From Lagopus muta (Eukaryota > Chordata > Aves > Galliformes > Phasianidae), in NCBI RefSeq assembly GCF_023343835.1, contig NC_064447.1, positions 8,324,001-8,388,000 of the forward strand: DNA of 64,000 nucleotides, written 5' to 3'. Within the stretch, counting starts at the first letter, position 1, and every line of letters starts with the position of its first letter. Below are positions 24,489 through 56,877 of this stretch, one piece after another. A model generated the notes under the pieces. The model worked only from the letters and a program-made list of their open reading frames with translations. It searched no databases and was not told the DNA's origin. The position numbers and the translations under genes were made by a program.

Positions 24489-25432
24489 GTAACTTTAAAA
24501 AGTGACAATGCCATTCTTCAGTGCAGTGTTTTTATGGCTGCTGAGCAGATGAAGCAAGCTGGGAGGCTCCTGATCCTTAAACCCTCATTAAACTCCATGT
24601 GAAGCTGCTTTGCCTTCCCATTGCTGTCAGTAGCCAGTAACGGCACTCTCAAAGTTAGCAGTTAAACAGAAATTAGCTCAAGATGGAGACTGAATGTGTG
24701 CACGACTCCTGTAGAACTGAACAAAGGGGCAGGCAGGCTCAAGCCTGGCAGCAGTGACTTTTTTCAGATACAAAAGTGCAGCATTTGCTCTGTACCTCAT
24801 GCTGCAGGTTCATGCCTCAATGGAAATAGTGCTTTATTAGCTCAGGATGCTGTGATGGGCATAACATTTATCTCTGGTTCTGTTCTCCCACAGCTGAAGG
24901 CTGAGGAATCCTCCAGGTAGCCGACTGTTTTGAAATCCTGCCCCAGGATATTAAGATTTAGTAACACAGATTCTCGCCTCAGAAATAGCACAAAATGTTC
25001 TATTTACTCACAATATGAATGTAAAATATGCAGCATCCCTCACATGAGCGGTCGAAACATACCGATATTATCTTAAAGACAAAGGAATTTGGTGGAAAAA
25101 AAAACACATCTATTGTTCTTCCTCTGGCGGGCAGCACACACTGAGCAGCATTCTTGGTCTTGGGAAAGAGTCTGCCCTTTCTAAATCCTCTCCCCCCACC
25201 CCCCGCTGTTCTTGTACACCTAAATACTTTCTCATCCATTTAAGAAAAACTCCATTGAGCCCCATGGGAGCTGAACACCAAGTCCAGCTCCACTGCAGCA
25301 TGTGTGCAGCTCCCGTGGGCTGCCCCACATCCCCCAGGGCTGTGACCCACAGCCATGTCAGCATGCAGCGATGCAAGCCCTGCGTCTCCCAGCAGCTGCT
25401 CTGACCTCATTTTCCTGCTTGCAGATACCAGG

Positions 25433-28400
25433 ATGAATCTGAAGAAATATTTCGTCCGGGCCCTGCACCGCCTCCAGAAGGGCCCTGGCTACACCTACAA
25501 GGAGCTGCTGGTCTGGTACTGCGACAACACCAACACGCATGGCCCCAAGCGCATCATCAAGGAGGGGCCAAAGAAGAAAGTCATGTGGTTCTTCCTAACG
25601 CTGCTCTTCGCCTCCTTGGTCTTCTGGCAGTGGGGAATCCTCATCAACACCTACCTCTCTTACGACGTCACCTCATCGCTCTCTATCGGCTTTAAGACCA
25701 TGAAGTTCCCAGCAGTCACAGTCTGCAATGCCAACCCCTTCAAGTAAGCTGTCCTTCCTCCAGCTCACCCCACATTAGCGTGCTCAGTTGTGTTGCTGGC
25801 AGAAGATCTGTGAGTCTGTTCCTGGCTCAGATATGACAGTAGGAGCATCGGTGAAAATGGTCCTTCGGCTCACGGAGTGGCACTGAAAAGCAAACAAACG
25901 AGCACAGTATAAAAACGATTGGCTCGGATCCAGGGAAGGGTTTGTGTACCCGCGGGTTTGTCTGTTCTCATTACCGTATCAGTTAATCTAATAATGGTTA
26001 TTGCCTCCTTGTAAACTTTCCCTGGCTCAGAGAAAACTTGAAGTTCAACTAACTTGTCACAATCCAAATCAGTCTCGTGATCTCTCCCCACAATTCCTTT
26101 CTTTTTCCCCGCTATGAACATCTCTCTTATCACACACACTCAGCTATTAAGAGCTAGTTAAACAGCGGTATCTGCCATGAGCTACAGTAATATAATTCAG
26201 CTGTGATTTCAAAGGAGATCTTCAGTAGAGCCGCTTCAGATTTATACCCATACAATAGAGTACAATGCAAGGTGAGATGCTCGTGACCAACACACAGAGA
26301 TCCGTTGGTTTTTCCTTTCTCCTTGCAATTAGTGTTTTGTGTAAACTATAGCAAATCACTGCAATACAGCTGTGCAGTTCTGTGTGAGCACAACAAGGTT
26401 GGCAGCACGGGGTCCCAGCGCCTCTGACTGTCGGTGCATCCTGCTGCTGTGCAGCACATCTGCAGCACGGAGTCCTGGTGAGGGGGCTGCCGTGCACTGC
26501 CCGCCCTCCCCCTGTGTCCCTGCAGGTACTCAGAGGTGAAGCCCCTGCTGAAGGAGCTGGACAAACTCATCGAGGCAGCGCTAGAGAGGATCCTGCAGCC
26601 CACACATGGGGACCCCATTTCGCCCCTGCCGCTGAACGACAGCAACACCACTGAGGGGCTGGACTTGGAGCTCTGGAACCAGATCCCACTGGTGCTCATT
26701 GATGAGCAGGACAAGGACAACCCAGTCATCGTGGAGATCTTTGAGACCAACCAAAGCGCCGCAGGGAACCAAACTGCTGCTCCTTCTGCCCCCACCAACG
26801 CGACGTCGGAAGAGAAGAAGTACAAGCTGGCGGTGAAGCTGGTAAGGGCGTGCTGCTGAAAGCATGTAGCTGAAAGTATTTCTAAGGCCCTATGTGATGA
26901 TCACTGTAAGCATATGTTGGTAACTGCTGAGGCCAATGGAGCACCTGTCCAACAGAGAAATGTCCCAGGGAAGTGCCTGCTGAGCACACCCAGCTGAGAT
27001 CGCTGCTTCCACAGCTTCCCTGGCCATGCTTTTTGCTCTCATGAGGACAGTGGATGGGGTGGCACGGAGCAGGGTGTGCCCTGGGGGGAACGGGGAGACC
27101 TGACCGTGTGTGTCTCCAGTGCAGCCACCAGGGCTCCAACAACTGCACCTACAGGAACTTCACCAGCGCAGCGCAGGCGGTGACCGAGTGGTACATCCTG
27201 CAGTCCACCAGCATCCTGTCCAAAGTGCCGCTGCAGGAAAGGATTAGGATGGGCTACCAGGCAGAAGACATGATCCTGGCGTGTCTCTACGGGGCCGAAC
27301 CCTGCAACTACAAGTAGGTGAACGCTGAGCATCCTGCTCTTCCTGGCAAACGGGGATGGTGTAGGACTCCAAAGGCACAACAGCCTTTTTATGTATCGGT
27401 TAATGGAAAGATCTCTTCTGCTCCTTAAGTCTAATGGCAGTTCTCGGACGTGATCCTGGCTGAAACAATATTAGGGGGTAGCATGGCCTGAGTTTTAGTT
27501 TTGGGTGGGCTGTTTGGCTTGTGACTTACTAGCACCCATGAGGGCTTCCTGAGGTATTTAGCAATAATCAGCTGCCAGGCACTGGGTCAGCACAGACCTC
27601 GGTTTTACTGTCTCTTTTTACACGAAGCTCTGAGAGATGCATTTTACCCATCTCTGTTTCTTGAGAGTGCCAAATTTACACACAGTTTTGATAAACATGG
27701 GTGCACAGCAGCAGCCCAGGCTGCACGGAGCCCTGCCAGCAATGCCACCTCTGCACAGAAGACAACAGAGAGCCATTGTCAAAGAGTGAGGTGTAACACC
27801 AGCCAAAGCCTGTTACCAGAGCTCAGAGCAAGCCAGTATTTTTTGGTCTCATGTGCATGACAGAGTATTCTTTTCCATTACGACAAATCGTTATCTTCAC
27901 CAGCTGTGCTTCAGCTCATGCCAGTACCTGGCTTTTCTTCTTTTCAACAGCAGATTGATTGAAATTAAGTCAGCTGAAATTTCTATGCAAGTGTTGAACA
28001 AATGAAGCAATTTAAAGCAAATCCCAGACCTAGCTGCCCAAATCCAGCCTCACCAGATGCAGCATTTTATAACCCTTTAGTTCTCCCTGAGTCACAGTTT
28101 GATGCATATGATTCTTCCAGGAATTTCACCCAAATCTATCACCCAGACCACGGTAACTGCTACATCTTTAACTGGGGCATGGACAAAGAGGCTTTGAATT
28201 CTTCCAACCCGGGAGCCGAGTTTGGTAAGAGAGAGCTGCACTGAAGCAGGAGGAGTTAAAGGAACAGAAGTGCTGGGAACTGTTCTGTCTCAGTGGCAAT
28301 TTCTGTTACCTGTGACAGATCTATGAGGTCTGTTTCTCTAGAACCCTATAGCAGGGAGTAACTTTCTCCAGAGGGGATAAGCCCCCAACAGGGAAATTGA

Positions 28401-31400
28401 CAGCATAGAGACAATTGGTGTGACTGCAGCTAGCAGAAGTGTATCGTTTGGCTAGCCAAAGCATGAGGGAATGGCTGAACATTCAATGGGACACTTCTGT
28501 TCTGTGCATTTGCTGAGGGTGATGTGACAGACAGACTTGGGTTCTCCCCTCAAAAAATGAGATTTCTGAGAGGAAAAGATGCTCGTCGTTTTTGTTTTTT
28601 TAACTAAAGGCTCCAGTTTCCCGTTCTGAGTATTTTGCCTCCTGTCACAGGGCTGAAGTTAATTCTGGATATCAGCCAGCAGGACTACATCCCCTACCTG
28701 TCATCTGCCGCCGGGGCACGGCTGATGCTGCACCAGCAGAAGAGCTTCCCATTCCTTAAGGATCAGGGCATCTACGCGATGGCTGGGACAGAAACCTCCA
28801 TCGGTGTGTTAGTGGTATGTGTGGCATTCCTCTAGAGCAGATTGTCTGAGAATAATGTTATCTGATGGGACCGCAACCAAGTTTGTTTTAAGTCTTGGCT
28901 GAACTGGCTCAAACCAAAAGAGTCAAGGCACACACTAGCTGTGGGCTGGAACGGTTTATGGAGACTTTTATGTAACTGTCCTGGCAAAGTGCTTTATCAA
29001 AGCCTTACGGCAGCCCCGGAAGGCGTAGCTCCTCCTGTGTGTGTGGGCATAGCTCAGAGCTTTGCTGTTTGGGTTTTCCTCCAGGATGAGCTGGAGCGGA
29101 TGGGCTATCCCTACAGCGACTGCACCATGAACGGGTCTGACGTCCCAGTAAAGAACCTCTACAGCGAATACAATACTTCCTATTCCATACAGGTAAAACG
29201 TGACTGTGAATCAAACAGGGCTTTTAGGGAAAATCCTCAAAGCAGTTCGAACTTGTGCCAGGCATTCCAGGTTCCCACAGCCTCAGCAATGACACAAAAG
29301 GAAGCATGGTAATTCAGAACTCGAGTCTGAACATGCAGTAGCCCCAGGTTTGGAAACAATCCGGTGGAAATAATGCTGTGTTGCAGGATGAAAACCTAAT
29401 AACACAATTACTAAAACTTACATCAAGAGGTTAGCACCACTGCTTTGGCAGACAACCACCACTCTCACTGTGATGCAGCTCACGGCGCAAGGAAAAGGGT
29501 TTATCCCCACTGGGATGAATGCCACAGGGATTGCTTGCCGCTCCTCGTAATCGTTCTCTTCTCAGGAGAATTAAGTCCTTTCTCACACTGAGAAGGCCAC
29601 TTGTTTTGTGCGGGATGTGAAGGCAGAGCTTTGTCTTTTCTTCACTTTAAAATTGGGATGAGAAAGTTGGAGTGTTTGTAAACCTTGAATCCCTAATAAA
29701 AGCATAGTGCAAACATGGAGCACTGGTTAATTTGTAACTGGCTATAACAGAAGGGAGAAGCAGTTCTGAGGGGTGAGACCCCGCAGTAAGGAAAACAAAA
29801 GCATTTTGGGGTTATCTACAGATGGCTGAGGGTTGCATCTCAGATGGGTTGAAGGGCTTTGGTTAGCAAGGTTTTTATATATATATATTTCTGCCTTTAT
29901 ATAATTTCAACAATTGGACCACTTCACCTTTCCTTCTAAGATGCTCATGTAACATTTAGAAATGATTGCATTATTACTTAGAAATTGCTAAATGCTCACT
30001 GTGCTCCTGTGCTCACATCATTCATGTCCCTTCACAGACTCCTTAGCAAAACCTTTTTCATACCAAACCACGTGCATTTCTTATGATTTCTTATCACGCA
30101 GGCACTCCACGCGCTCTGCCTGGCCAAAGCTCTAAAATTCAATTATCTTCTCATAGACTTTGTTATTGCTTTGTGCATTGTTTCACGAGAAATCCCACGT
30201 GGATCTCTGCTGATTAACGTCACGCCTCGCTGAGCTGACGGCACTGCAGCCCTGGATGGCGTCCTGGCATAGCTGCAGCTGTGCTCCCTTCAAGGAGAGA
30301 AGCAGATGCCCAGATGAGATCATTCAGATTTCTAAAACCTGCTCTTTATGTCAAAATATTTCTAAAGCCTTGGCTTTAAAGTGAAAACCAGCCCTTTGTC
30401 AGCATGTGATAGGAAGCCTGGAGACAACAGGTCTGTCTATGGATAAAATAGGGCATTTTTATTCCATTTTGGAAGCTCTGTATTGCTGCCATGGAACCCT
30501 ACAATAACTAGTTTCTTCAGTGCCCAGAATTAGGCATTTAGCTCCTTCTATGCCTGCAAGGTGAATTACCTCCATTTGACTTGCCACTACAACATGTTCT
30601 AAAATCCAGAGCAGTAAAACTGCACCATAAAGAAAAGTGTAATTGCAGAACAACTACAAACAGGCTGGCAAATTCACCCACCTCATCTTGCCAGTGCAGC
30701 TCCCACTGGATAACCGACTGCAGTTGCAGCACTGCCTGTGAGGGGCTGCAGCCCAGCCCCACAGCACTGCTGGCTTCTGACCACACGCAGCCCCAGAGCA
30801 TTCTGCTCTGTGCAGGAGAACCACAGCAAGGAGCATGCCTGGAGCAGGGCAGTTCTCAAAGCAACACAGGAAAGTACATCCCCCTTGTAAGCAGCTCTCC
30901 CCTCCCTTTTTCCAGGCTTGCCTACGCTCCTGTTTCCAGAACCACATGACAGAAATCTGTGGCTGTGGTCACTACATGTTTCCTTTACCAGAAGGGGTAA
31001 CTTACTGCAATAACGAAGATAACCCTGGTTGGGGTAAGGACACGAACAAAACCAACCGTACAGCTTCCAGGGCACGGGTGTGAGAAGGGAGGGACTCCAA
31101 GTCCTGCAGCTGAACTGCTTTTGCTGGCACTGCAGTCCTTGCTCTGCTCAGGCCCTCGGCTCAGTGCTGCCTGCAGGAGGGCACTCGGTTGGCTGCTGCT
31201 TTGTGCGAGTTTCTCTTAGAGGGAAGAAAGCAAACTTGTGCAGCATGCTCATATTGAAGTACTGCTTATGGGAAATTAATGTAATCCAGTAAGTGGGTTC
31301 TTATCTAAACCGATGCTTTGACTTTTTGTTTTCACCAAACAGCGTATTGCTATTCATCACTGAGATCGAGTATAAGACACAGACAAATTTGCATTGACTC

Positions 31401-33688
31401 TTGTAAGGAAACATGCAAGTAAGTGCTTAAACCACTTCTGGCAGCTGTAACGGTGGAGGGAACCCTGCATTTCATCTCCCATCAATCCTCACCTCTTTAC
31501 AATTGCAGAAACCCACGTGGGGCTGCTGTCTGAATGGCACTGAAGTCCCAGTGACTCCCAACAGGGGAAGCCCGGTACTCACATTCTGCTTTCCTCTTTC
31601 CAGTGACACACAGTACAAGATGACCATCTCCATGGCAGATTGGCCATCTGAGGCTTCCGAGGTAACTCCAATTTCTTGTTTTGGAGCAGCCATTAATAAC
31701 CACCTGTTGGTAACCGTGTGAATCACCTTGTATTTTTAGAGCTAATGTTCAGGTAGCTTGCGCCTCGGCGCTCAATTACACATGTTCATGTTCAGCCAGC
31801 AAACAGAGCCTGGCACCAGGGGTGAAACGCTACGGTGGCACCGCCTTGCGCAACCCTTCCTCGTGCTGTAATGCAACAGAGCTGTGTTAGAACAGGACTA
31901 TTTAGGACAGGTTTCCTCCTTCGCTGAGCTCCTGCCCTGGCAAGTGCTCGGTTCTGAACGAGTTCTGTTTTCCTAGGACTGGATTTTCCATATTTTGTCT
32001 TATGAAAGAGATATGTCAACAAATGTGACTCTGGACAGGTAAGCGAAAGGAACAACCACTTTATCTTCTCTACTGCGCCTGTTAACATTAGATTTACATG
32101 AGCCTTGGCCTCCAGCCAGAGCACACGCGCTAACGCAGACGGGAGAACAAGCTGCGGCACGCGCTTGCCTGGAAGATACATAAAGCGATCCTCAGCTGCG
32201 CTTCATTCACATGCTCTGCTCCCCGTTGGAGCAAGCTGGGTCAGACACAGACCCAAATGTGCCGTTAAAGCCAAAGGAACATTAACCACACATACCCAAA
32301 CGGTTGCCTGCAGCAGTCTGAAGCGCTGAGCTGCTGGGGTTCAGCTCCTGGATGACTGCGTTCGGCCCTTTATACCCATGTATGCTCTGCCAACAGCAGC
32401 AGGACGGGGCTGCACTGCAGCCAAGGGAGCCGATGAGCTATTCACTGATAACCCAAGCCCTGAATTATGGGGAGACAAGGAATGGCCAGATGTGGGTGCA
32501 CAAACAGCTCCCACGGCACTCACTGCTTAGCCTGCCTGACAAGCCAGTTCTTGTGGAGGCCTCGTGTTAACCCACACATTGCAACACAGCCTTCTGGGGT
32601 GGTACAAAGCCCTAACACAGTCCTGCCCTCATGCCAGGCCTTGAAAGCAAAACAGTGAAACAAAGAGATGCTCAACTTGTGCACGGTGAGCAAACACCCA
32701 CCTGTACCACCCAGGCTCCCACAGGCTGTGTGTGCGCTGTGACCCGCTGAGTGCAGGGCAGACACTGAGCAGTGATTACCTGGGACTCAGGCCATCAGCT
32801 CCTTGATGCCCTCAGAGCATGAACAGCAGGGACTGAGCAAGGGCTCTGCACTGACTGAAGCAGGTGGGGAGAACTCAAGCAGACAGTCCCCACAGGAGGC
32901 TCTTGTTGCACCTGTGTTGCTTGCTCAGGAGCAGAACCGTGTCTGCCCCGGCATATGGCTGCGAGCACTTCTTAACCTTTCCCTGCACCAGGCAGAAGTT
33001 TGCATTACAAGCAGTTACAGCATGGCTCGGAGCAGCTCATCCCCACATGCAGACAAGATGCACGCAGGTGGAACACCTGCAGGGCAGGTTTGCTCGGAAC
33101 TCCTGCTTTGTGTGTTACAGGAACGGCGTCATCAAGCTGAACATCTACTTCCAGGAGTACAACTACCGGACGATCTCGGAGTCAGCTGCCACCACGGTGA
33201 GTGTCTGTGCGGTGCTGCTGCAGTGCTGTGCCACGGCCTCAATGACATCACCTCCCTGCTCCTATCTGCAGATCGTGTGGCTGCTGTCGAGCCTAGGAGG
33301 TCAGTTCGGGTTCTGGATGGGGGGCTCCGTGCTGTGCCTCATTGAGTTTGGGGAAATCATCATCGACTCGCTGTGGATCACCATAATCAACATTATCAGC
33401 TGGTGCAAAGGCCTGAAGCAGAAGCGTGCGCGGGCACGGTACCCAGATGTGCCACCAACTGTGTCGGAGCTGGTGGAGGCTCACACCAACCTGGGCTTCC
33501 AGCATGAGGAGGCCAGTGCTGCGACGCAGGGAGAGGCGCTGCCCCCCGAGCCTGGCACCCCCCCGCCCAACTACGATTCACTGCGTGTGCAGCCACCTCG
33601 CAACCCAGGCAAAGACAGCGACACCGAGAGCGAGGAGCAACGTCCTGCAGCCAAGCACCATGAGGATGCCTCGGTTTGGGCTGAGTGA
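25433..33688 (+). CDS. SCNN1B: Epithelial sodium channel subunit beta (beta ENaC)
   Basis: Beta subunit of the apical epithelial Na+ channel. Coding exons: 25433-25743, 26526-26841, 27120-27313, 28121-28224, 28651-28814, 29085-29192, 30916-31033, 31343-31418, 31604-31661, 31977-32038, 33121-33196, 33272-33688. They sum to 2004 nt (667 aa; human is about 640) with intact frame and splice sites. Seen in order: gating NTNTHG (H36-G37), TM1 at about 50-71, the extracellular finger/thumb domain with many Cys and N-glycosylation sequons, the conserved [15 protein letters not shown] segment, TM2 with filter GGS (546-548), and PPPNY at 626-630 for NEDD4-2 binding. No furin-type polybasic site is seen, as expected for beta. 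The tail after PPPNY is 37 residues, longer than in human, and includes an acidic Ser-rich part. Exon sizes mirror SCNN1G, showing tandem duplication. Confidence 0.97.
25744..33271 (+). other. SCNN1B: SCNN1B introns
   Basis: The longer introns are 25744-26525, 27314-28120, 29193-30915 and 32039-33120. They show no repeat of known family apart from a short (TA)n at about 29877-29888, and no RNA gene. Part of intron 2 (about 25905-26165) is AT-richer unique sequence of unknown meaning. Confidence 0.65.
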
Positions 33689-33758
33689 CCACCAGAGCTC
33701 CACCCAAATCAAGGAGCCGGCAGCCCTCGCCTCCTCCCCTCCCCTAAAAACTCTACCT

Positions 33759-33764
33759 AATAAA
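33759..33764 (+). terminator. SCNN1B: SCNN1B poly(A) signal
   Basis: AATAAA lies 71 nt after the SCNN1B stop codon, which implies a very short 3' UTR. No nearer signal exists; longer 3' ends further on cannot be excluded. Confidence 0.7.
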
Positions 33765-33789
33765 TCCCTCAGTAAATCTCAGTCAGCAT

Positions 33790-36700
33790 CGTGCTCTGGC
33801 TTTAGCACACAGAGCTGGTGTGAGTCGGTGCTGGTACACAGCAGTGGGTTGTTACCTCTCTATAACACAACATGGTTGTGCACAGCTCTGGCTCAGTGGG
33901 TGCTGAGCTCCTGGGAGCACCTGGGGCCAAGGAGGCAGTGCTGGTAGGCAGTTGCAGGCAGGCATGGGGCAGGCAGGAATTACTACAGCCCACTGGCTGG
34001 GGACAGAGTGCCCAGTGCTCCAAGGGGTCTGCACTGAGGGCTGAACCACAGGATCTAAGCTGCTTTTAGCTTGAGGTCATGGTATTTCCACGTTTAAGTG
34101 ACACTAATGTAAACAGAGTGGAAAGAACATCCCTCTGCTGCTCGGAGGCCTCGCACGCTCTGTTTGTAGTCTGGGTTTGCTGCGCGGGAGCTGTTAATGC
34201 TGCCTGCAGGTGGGCATGCCAGTTAATGTGTGTCAGAGATAAATACTCCAGATGCGATAAAGCTTCAGGTGCGGGAAGGAAGTGCCAAGCCATTCACAGT
34301 GCTATTCTCAGCAATAAACAAACAAATTCATTAAAAAGTCTCCATTGGAGTGGTTCCTGTTGGCAGCAGGTGCTGAGCAGCAGCTCGTGGGCGAGGGGCT
34401 GATCCAGGAACATTGGTTCCCATGCTTGGTTGGGTTCACACCACACATTCCCTGGGGCCTCCATGCCCACCACCACCACCACCCCCCAATGATCTGCGTT
34501 ATTGAAGTACTTGTGCATAACTTCAAGAGGAAACATGATCGTGTGGTTAAATCATAGGCCCAAGAACATGATGTCCTGGGCATGGTTCCCAGCACAGCAG
34601 CCATGGGTCCCAGCACCTCCCTGCCCACAGGTCTCAGTGCTGCCCACAGAGAGGCAGTGAGCCCGGCTGCCACCAACCACATCCCACGGTGCTCCCACGT
34701 CTGGACACATCCATAGCACAAAGCACCTCATCTCATGCACGCTAAACACCAAACTGTGACAACTGCGTACAGAAACAAGTGGGGTGAAATGCTGGCCTGG
34801 ACACAACTGCTTCTCGCAGAGCCATTTGCACTGCCTGTTTCCTATGTTTCTGACAGGCGGAGGGTCCCAGTCTGCACGCACACAGGTGGAAGCACGGGTC
34901 AGAAAAGTAAGGTCTTGAAATCCCAGCAGCCTCTCATCACAAACTGTTCTTAAAGCAGGAGCCTGTTCCAGGTTGCCACATTCACATGGGCTGGAACCAG
35001 TTACTGCTGCCCACAGCCTTTATGCTTACATTTCCTTTTCTGCGCATATCAACAAACAAAGAAAGATACAGAGGGACAGATTTACCTTGACTAATTGCCT
35101 GGAGCACGAAGTCCCTGAGTGTTCAAACAGTAAATTGTATTCACGACTCAAGTTCCCTTGGCTTCTAAAGGACCAAAGAAGTGATGGGTCTCCAGTCCAG
35201 GCTTTGTGTGATCAGCAAGCAGGCGCTGCACCTCACCCTCCTCACAGGAAAATGCCTTCAGGTTACCTACAGCAGTGTTACAGGCATAGAATGTGATGAC
35301 CTGAAGGGCACAGGCATATGAAGAACAAATAGGACAATAAGAAAAGCTGTTTATATCTGCAATTAAGAGCGCTGTTGCTTCCTACTGTTCACCTACTGGA
35401 GACAATGGCTCCTTTGCTTAAGCTGCACTATCACTGATGTATCTTCTCTGCAAGGAAATTCAGCGTTCAAAGTTCCTTGAAAAAGCCAATCCCTTAATTG
35501 CAAGTGCATTCCTGGTCTAGGGCTGCTGCAGGTACAGCTGCAAGATAACACCGCACTGGAATATTCACAGCCTTAAATTTTCTAAGACTCGATGTTTAAA
35601 GTTTCAGGCTGAGATGCTCTGGATACACTGGGAACTTACATGGCTCCAGCCTGAGCTGCTGCTGCTGCAGTGAGAGCACAAGGCAGCACCGGTCCCAGCA
35701 CCTTCAGCTCCAGGCACCTTTGGCCCCAGCTGGGCGCCTGCCCAGGGCCATTTGCCCTCTGCACTGCAGTAACAGCAGGTGAGACAGTCACAGAAACCCT
35801 CAGTTTCCAGTTGCGAGGCAGGAAAAGGATGGGAGAGGCACAAACAATGAGATTCGCCCCTCTCACCCCGACGGTGAATTGGAACAATGTGTACTGTGGT
35901 AGGACATGGACAGTTTACTATTCCAGTTACTGCTGGTTTATTGAGGGCGTCTGACAACTAATAAAAGTGGAAAGTGTCTCAGGCACTTGACTTAGGCTCT
36001 TTACTAGCTTAGCTCTCTCCCCAAATGGACTGATTGCATCAGGCAGATAAGTGTACATGTGTGAAGGGTTTGCTCTGGCTGCAGCAGCGGTGCAGTCATG
36101 GGAAGGCTCAGCTCACTGTGCACATGGATACAGCACAGCCAGACACCTGAGAAGCTCTGGTTCAGCACAGCACCAGATTTCCCTCTTACTGGAAGATTTC
36201 TGAATAGACTTTCCATGCTTTCAAACAAAGAGAATAATAATTTAACTGAAAACATCAACAAGAAAAGAGCGTAACAGAAAACATACTTCAATTTCCCACA
36301 AATTTTAGAACCAAAAGTGTTTCAGAGCAAAGTCCAAAAACTGTTTATAAAGCACACCTGCTTTCTTCACTTCCTTACTTTTTTTTTTTGTGTCAGTAAA
36401 ACATCACCATAGTCCAGGTGAGAACAGCAAAGGAACCCACTTTCACTTTAAGAATACACCTGGTAAAGTATAAGCCTGTATGTGCACATCACATGTGTGC
36501 TATTAAACAAATGTCTGAGTGACAGAACACACGCAGGACTGCAGGGAAAGAGGGACAGATCTGGCAGACCTGGTTTTAATGAAATTTACAAGAAAACAAA
36601 ACTCAGATTAGATTTCTTACACTCGTCACAGCCTTCAGTAGAACACATCAATCTCAAAAAACAAAACAACCACAACTTACAAAACTGGTTTTATTCTCAG

Positions 36701-37040
36701 AATTGAGCTTGATCATGCCTGTTCTGCTAACTGATGAGACTGCCTTCTTCACATTGTGAATAATGACAGACTTGAGCAATGACCACCGCCCCCAGGTAAG
36801 AGGGCTTCCAATCGGTTGATCTCTGTTGCACCTACCCCATAATTTCAGATTCAGAATTGATTAAACTGTTCTGACAAAGCCAGTCATCTCACCGCCACGA
36901 AGCGCGGACCTCCCAGTGAGCAGCAGAACATTTCTGCTTAGAAGTCAGCACTGCTCAATATTATCCAGACAGTTTTTGGCAAATTTGGTGGCAGGATACC
37001 TTTCCACACTTTTAAAGATGCAAAAACGGAACCAGCTTTT
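33790..37040. other. Intergenic region between SCNN1B and COG7 (convergent 3' ends)
   Basis: About 3.25 kb with no supported gene. Contents seen: a short (CAC)n run at 34467-34485 and otherwise unique sequence. Open frames of 60-137 codons overlap on both strands, lack recognisable domains and are treated as noise. Confidence 0.7.
34467..34485 (+). repeat. (CAC)n trinucleotide microsatellite
   Basis: Five to six CAC/CCA units are followed by a C-run. This is a short simple repeat in intergenic DNA. Confidence 0.8.
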
Positions 37041-37054
37041 CCTAGACAAAGGCT

Positions 37055-37060
37055 TTTATT
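37055..37060 (-). terminator. COG7: COG7 poly(A) signal
   Basis: TTTATT on plus reads AATAAA on minus, 125 nt beyond the COG7 stop codon at 37185. A second AATAAA lies at 36689-36694 (minus). Together they predict a short COG7 3' UTR. Confidence 0.65.
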
Positions 37061-37184
37061 ACACGTCCTTCAGAAATAAATCCTTCTCATTTCCAGAGAC
37101 GTTTTCACAGTCTTCACAAAATTGATATGGAATTAAAAAGAAAACTCAAACCAGTTCAGCCCTTGAGCAGTGTGGGCATTACAG

Positions 37185-56451
<19,267 letters not shown>

Positions 56452-56877
56452 GGTTCCGCACCGGGCCCAGCAGGCAGCGCGCCCCGCCCCGCCCCGCGGC
56501 ACCGCCGGCCCTCCCCGGGGCGGATCCGGGCCGCCCAGCACGGCGCTCCGCCCAGCACGGCGCCGTCCGCTCGCTCCGCCTCTGGAGCGCCGATAAATAA
56601 ACACGAGGCCATGCCGGGTCCGCCAACAGCTTGTTTTTATGCAGCCACGCAGCGCGCTCGGCCTTAAAGCCAGGCCCGATCCTCCAGCGCGCATGGAAAG
56701 AAGGAAAATCGGCCCCGACCACGGGAGGGAACGTCGGTGCGGAAGCAGAGGCAAGGCTGCGCGGCGCGGGATCCGCAACGGCAGGGCCGGCGTGCGGACA
56801 GCGGCACGGTGCTGAGCGCCCCGCCTCCCCCGAGGCGAACCGCGACGTCCGGGCGTTCAGCCGCCCCACAGCTCCGC
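56452..56877 (-). promoter_or_regulatory. COG7 CpG-rich promoter overlapping the GGA2 3' end
   Basis: Only 426 bp lie between the GGA2 stop (56880-56878) and the COG7 start (56451), both on minus. The segment is CpG-rich and must hold both the COG7 promoter and the GGA2 3' UTR. No AATAAA or ATTAAA is seen on the minus strand here. A CATAAA variant occurs at 56641-56636. GGA2 transcripts therefore probably either use a weak signal or run into COG7. Confidence 0.65.
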
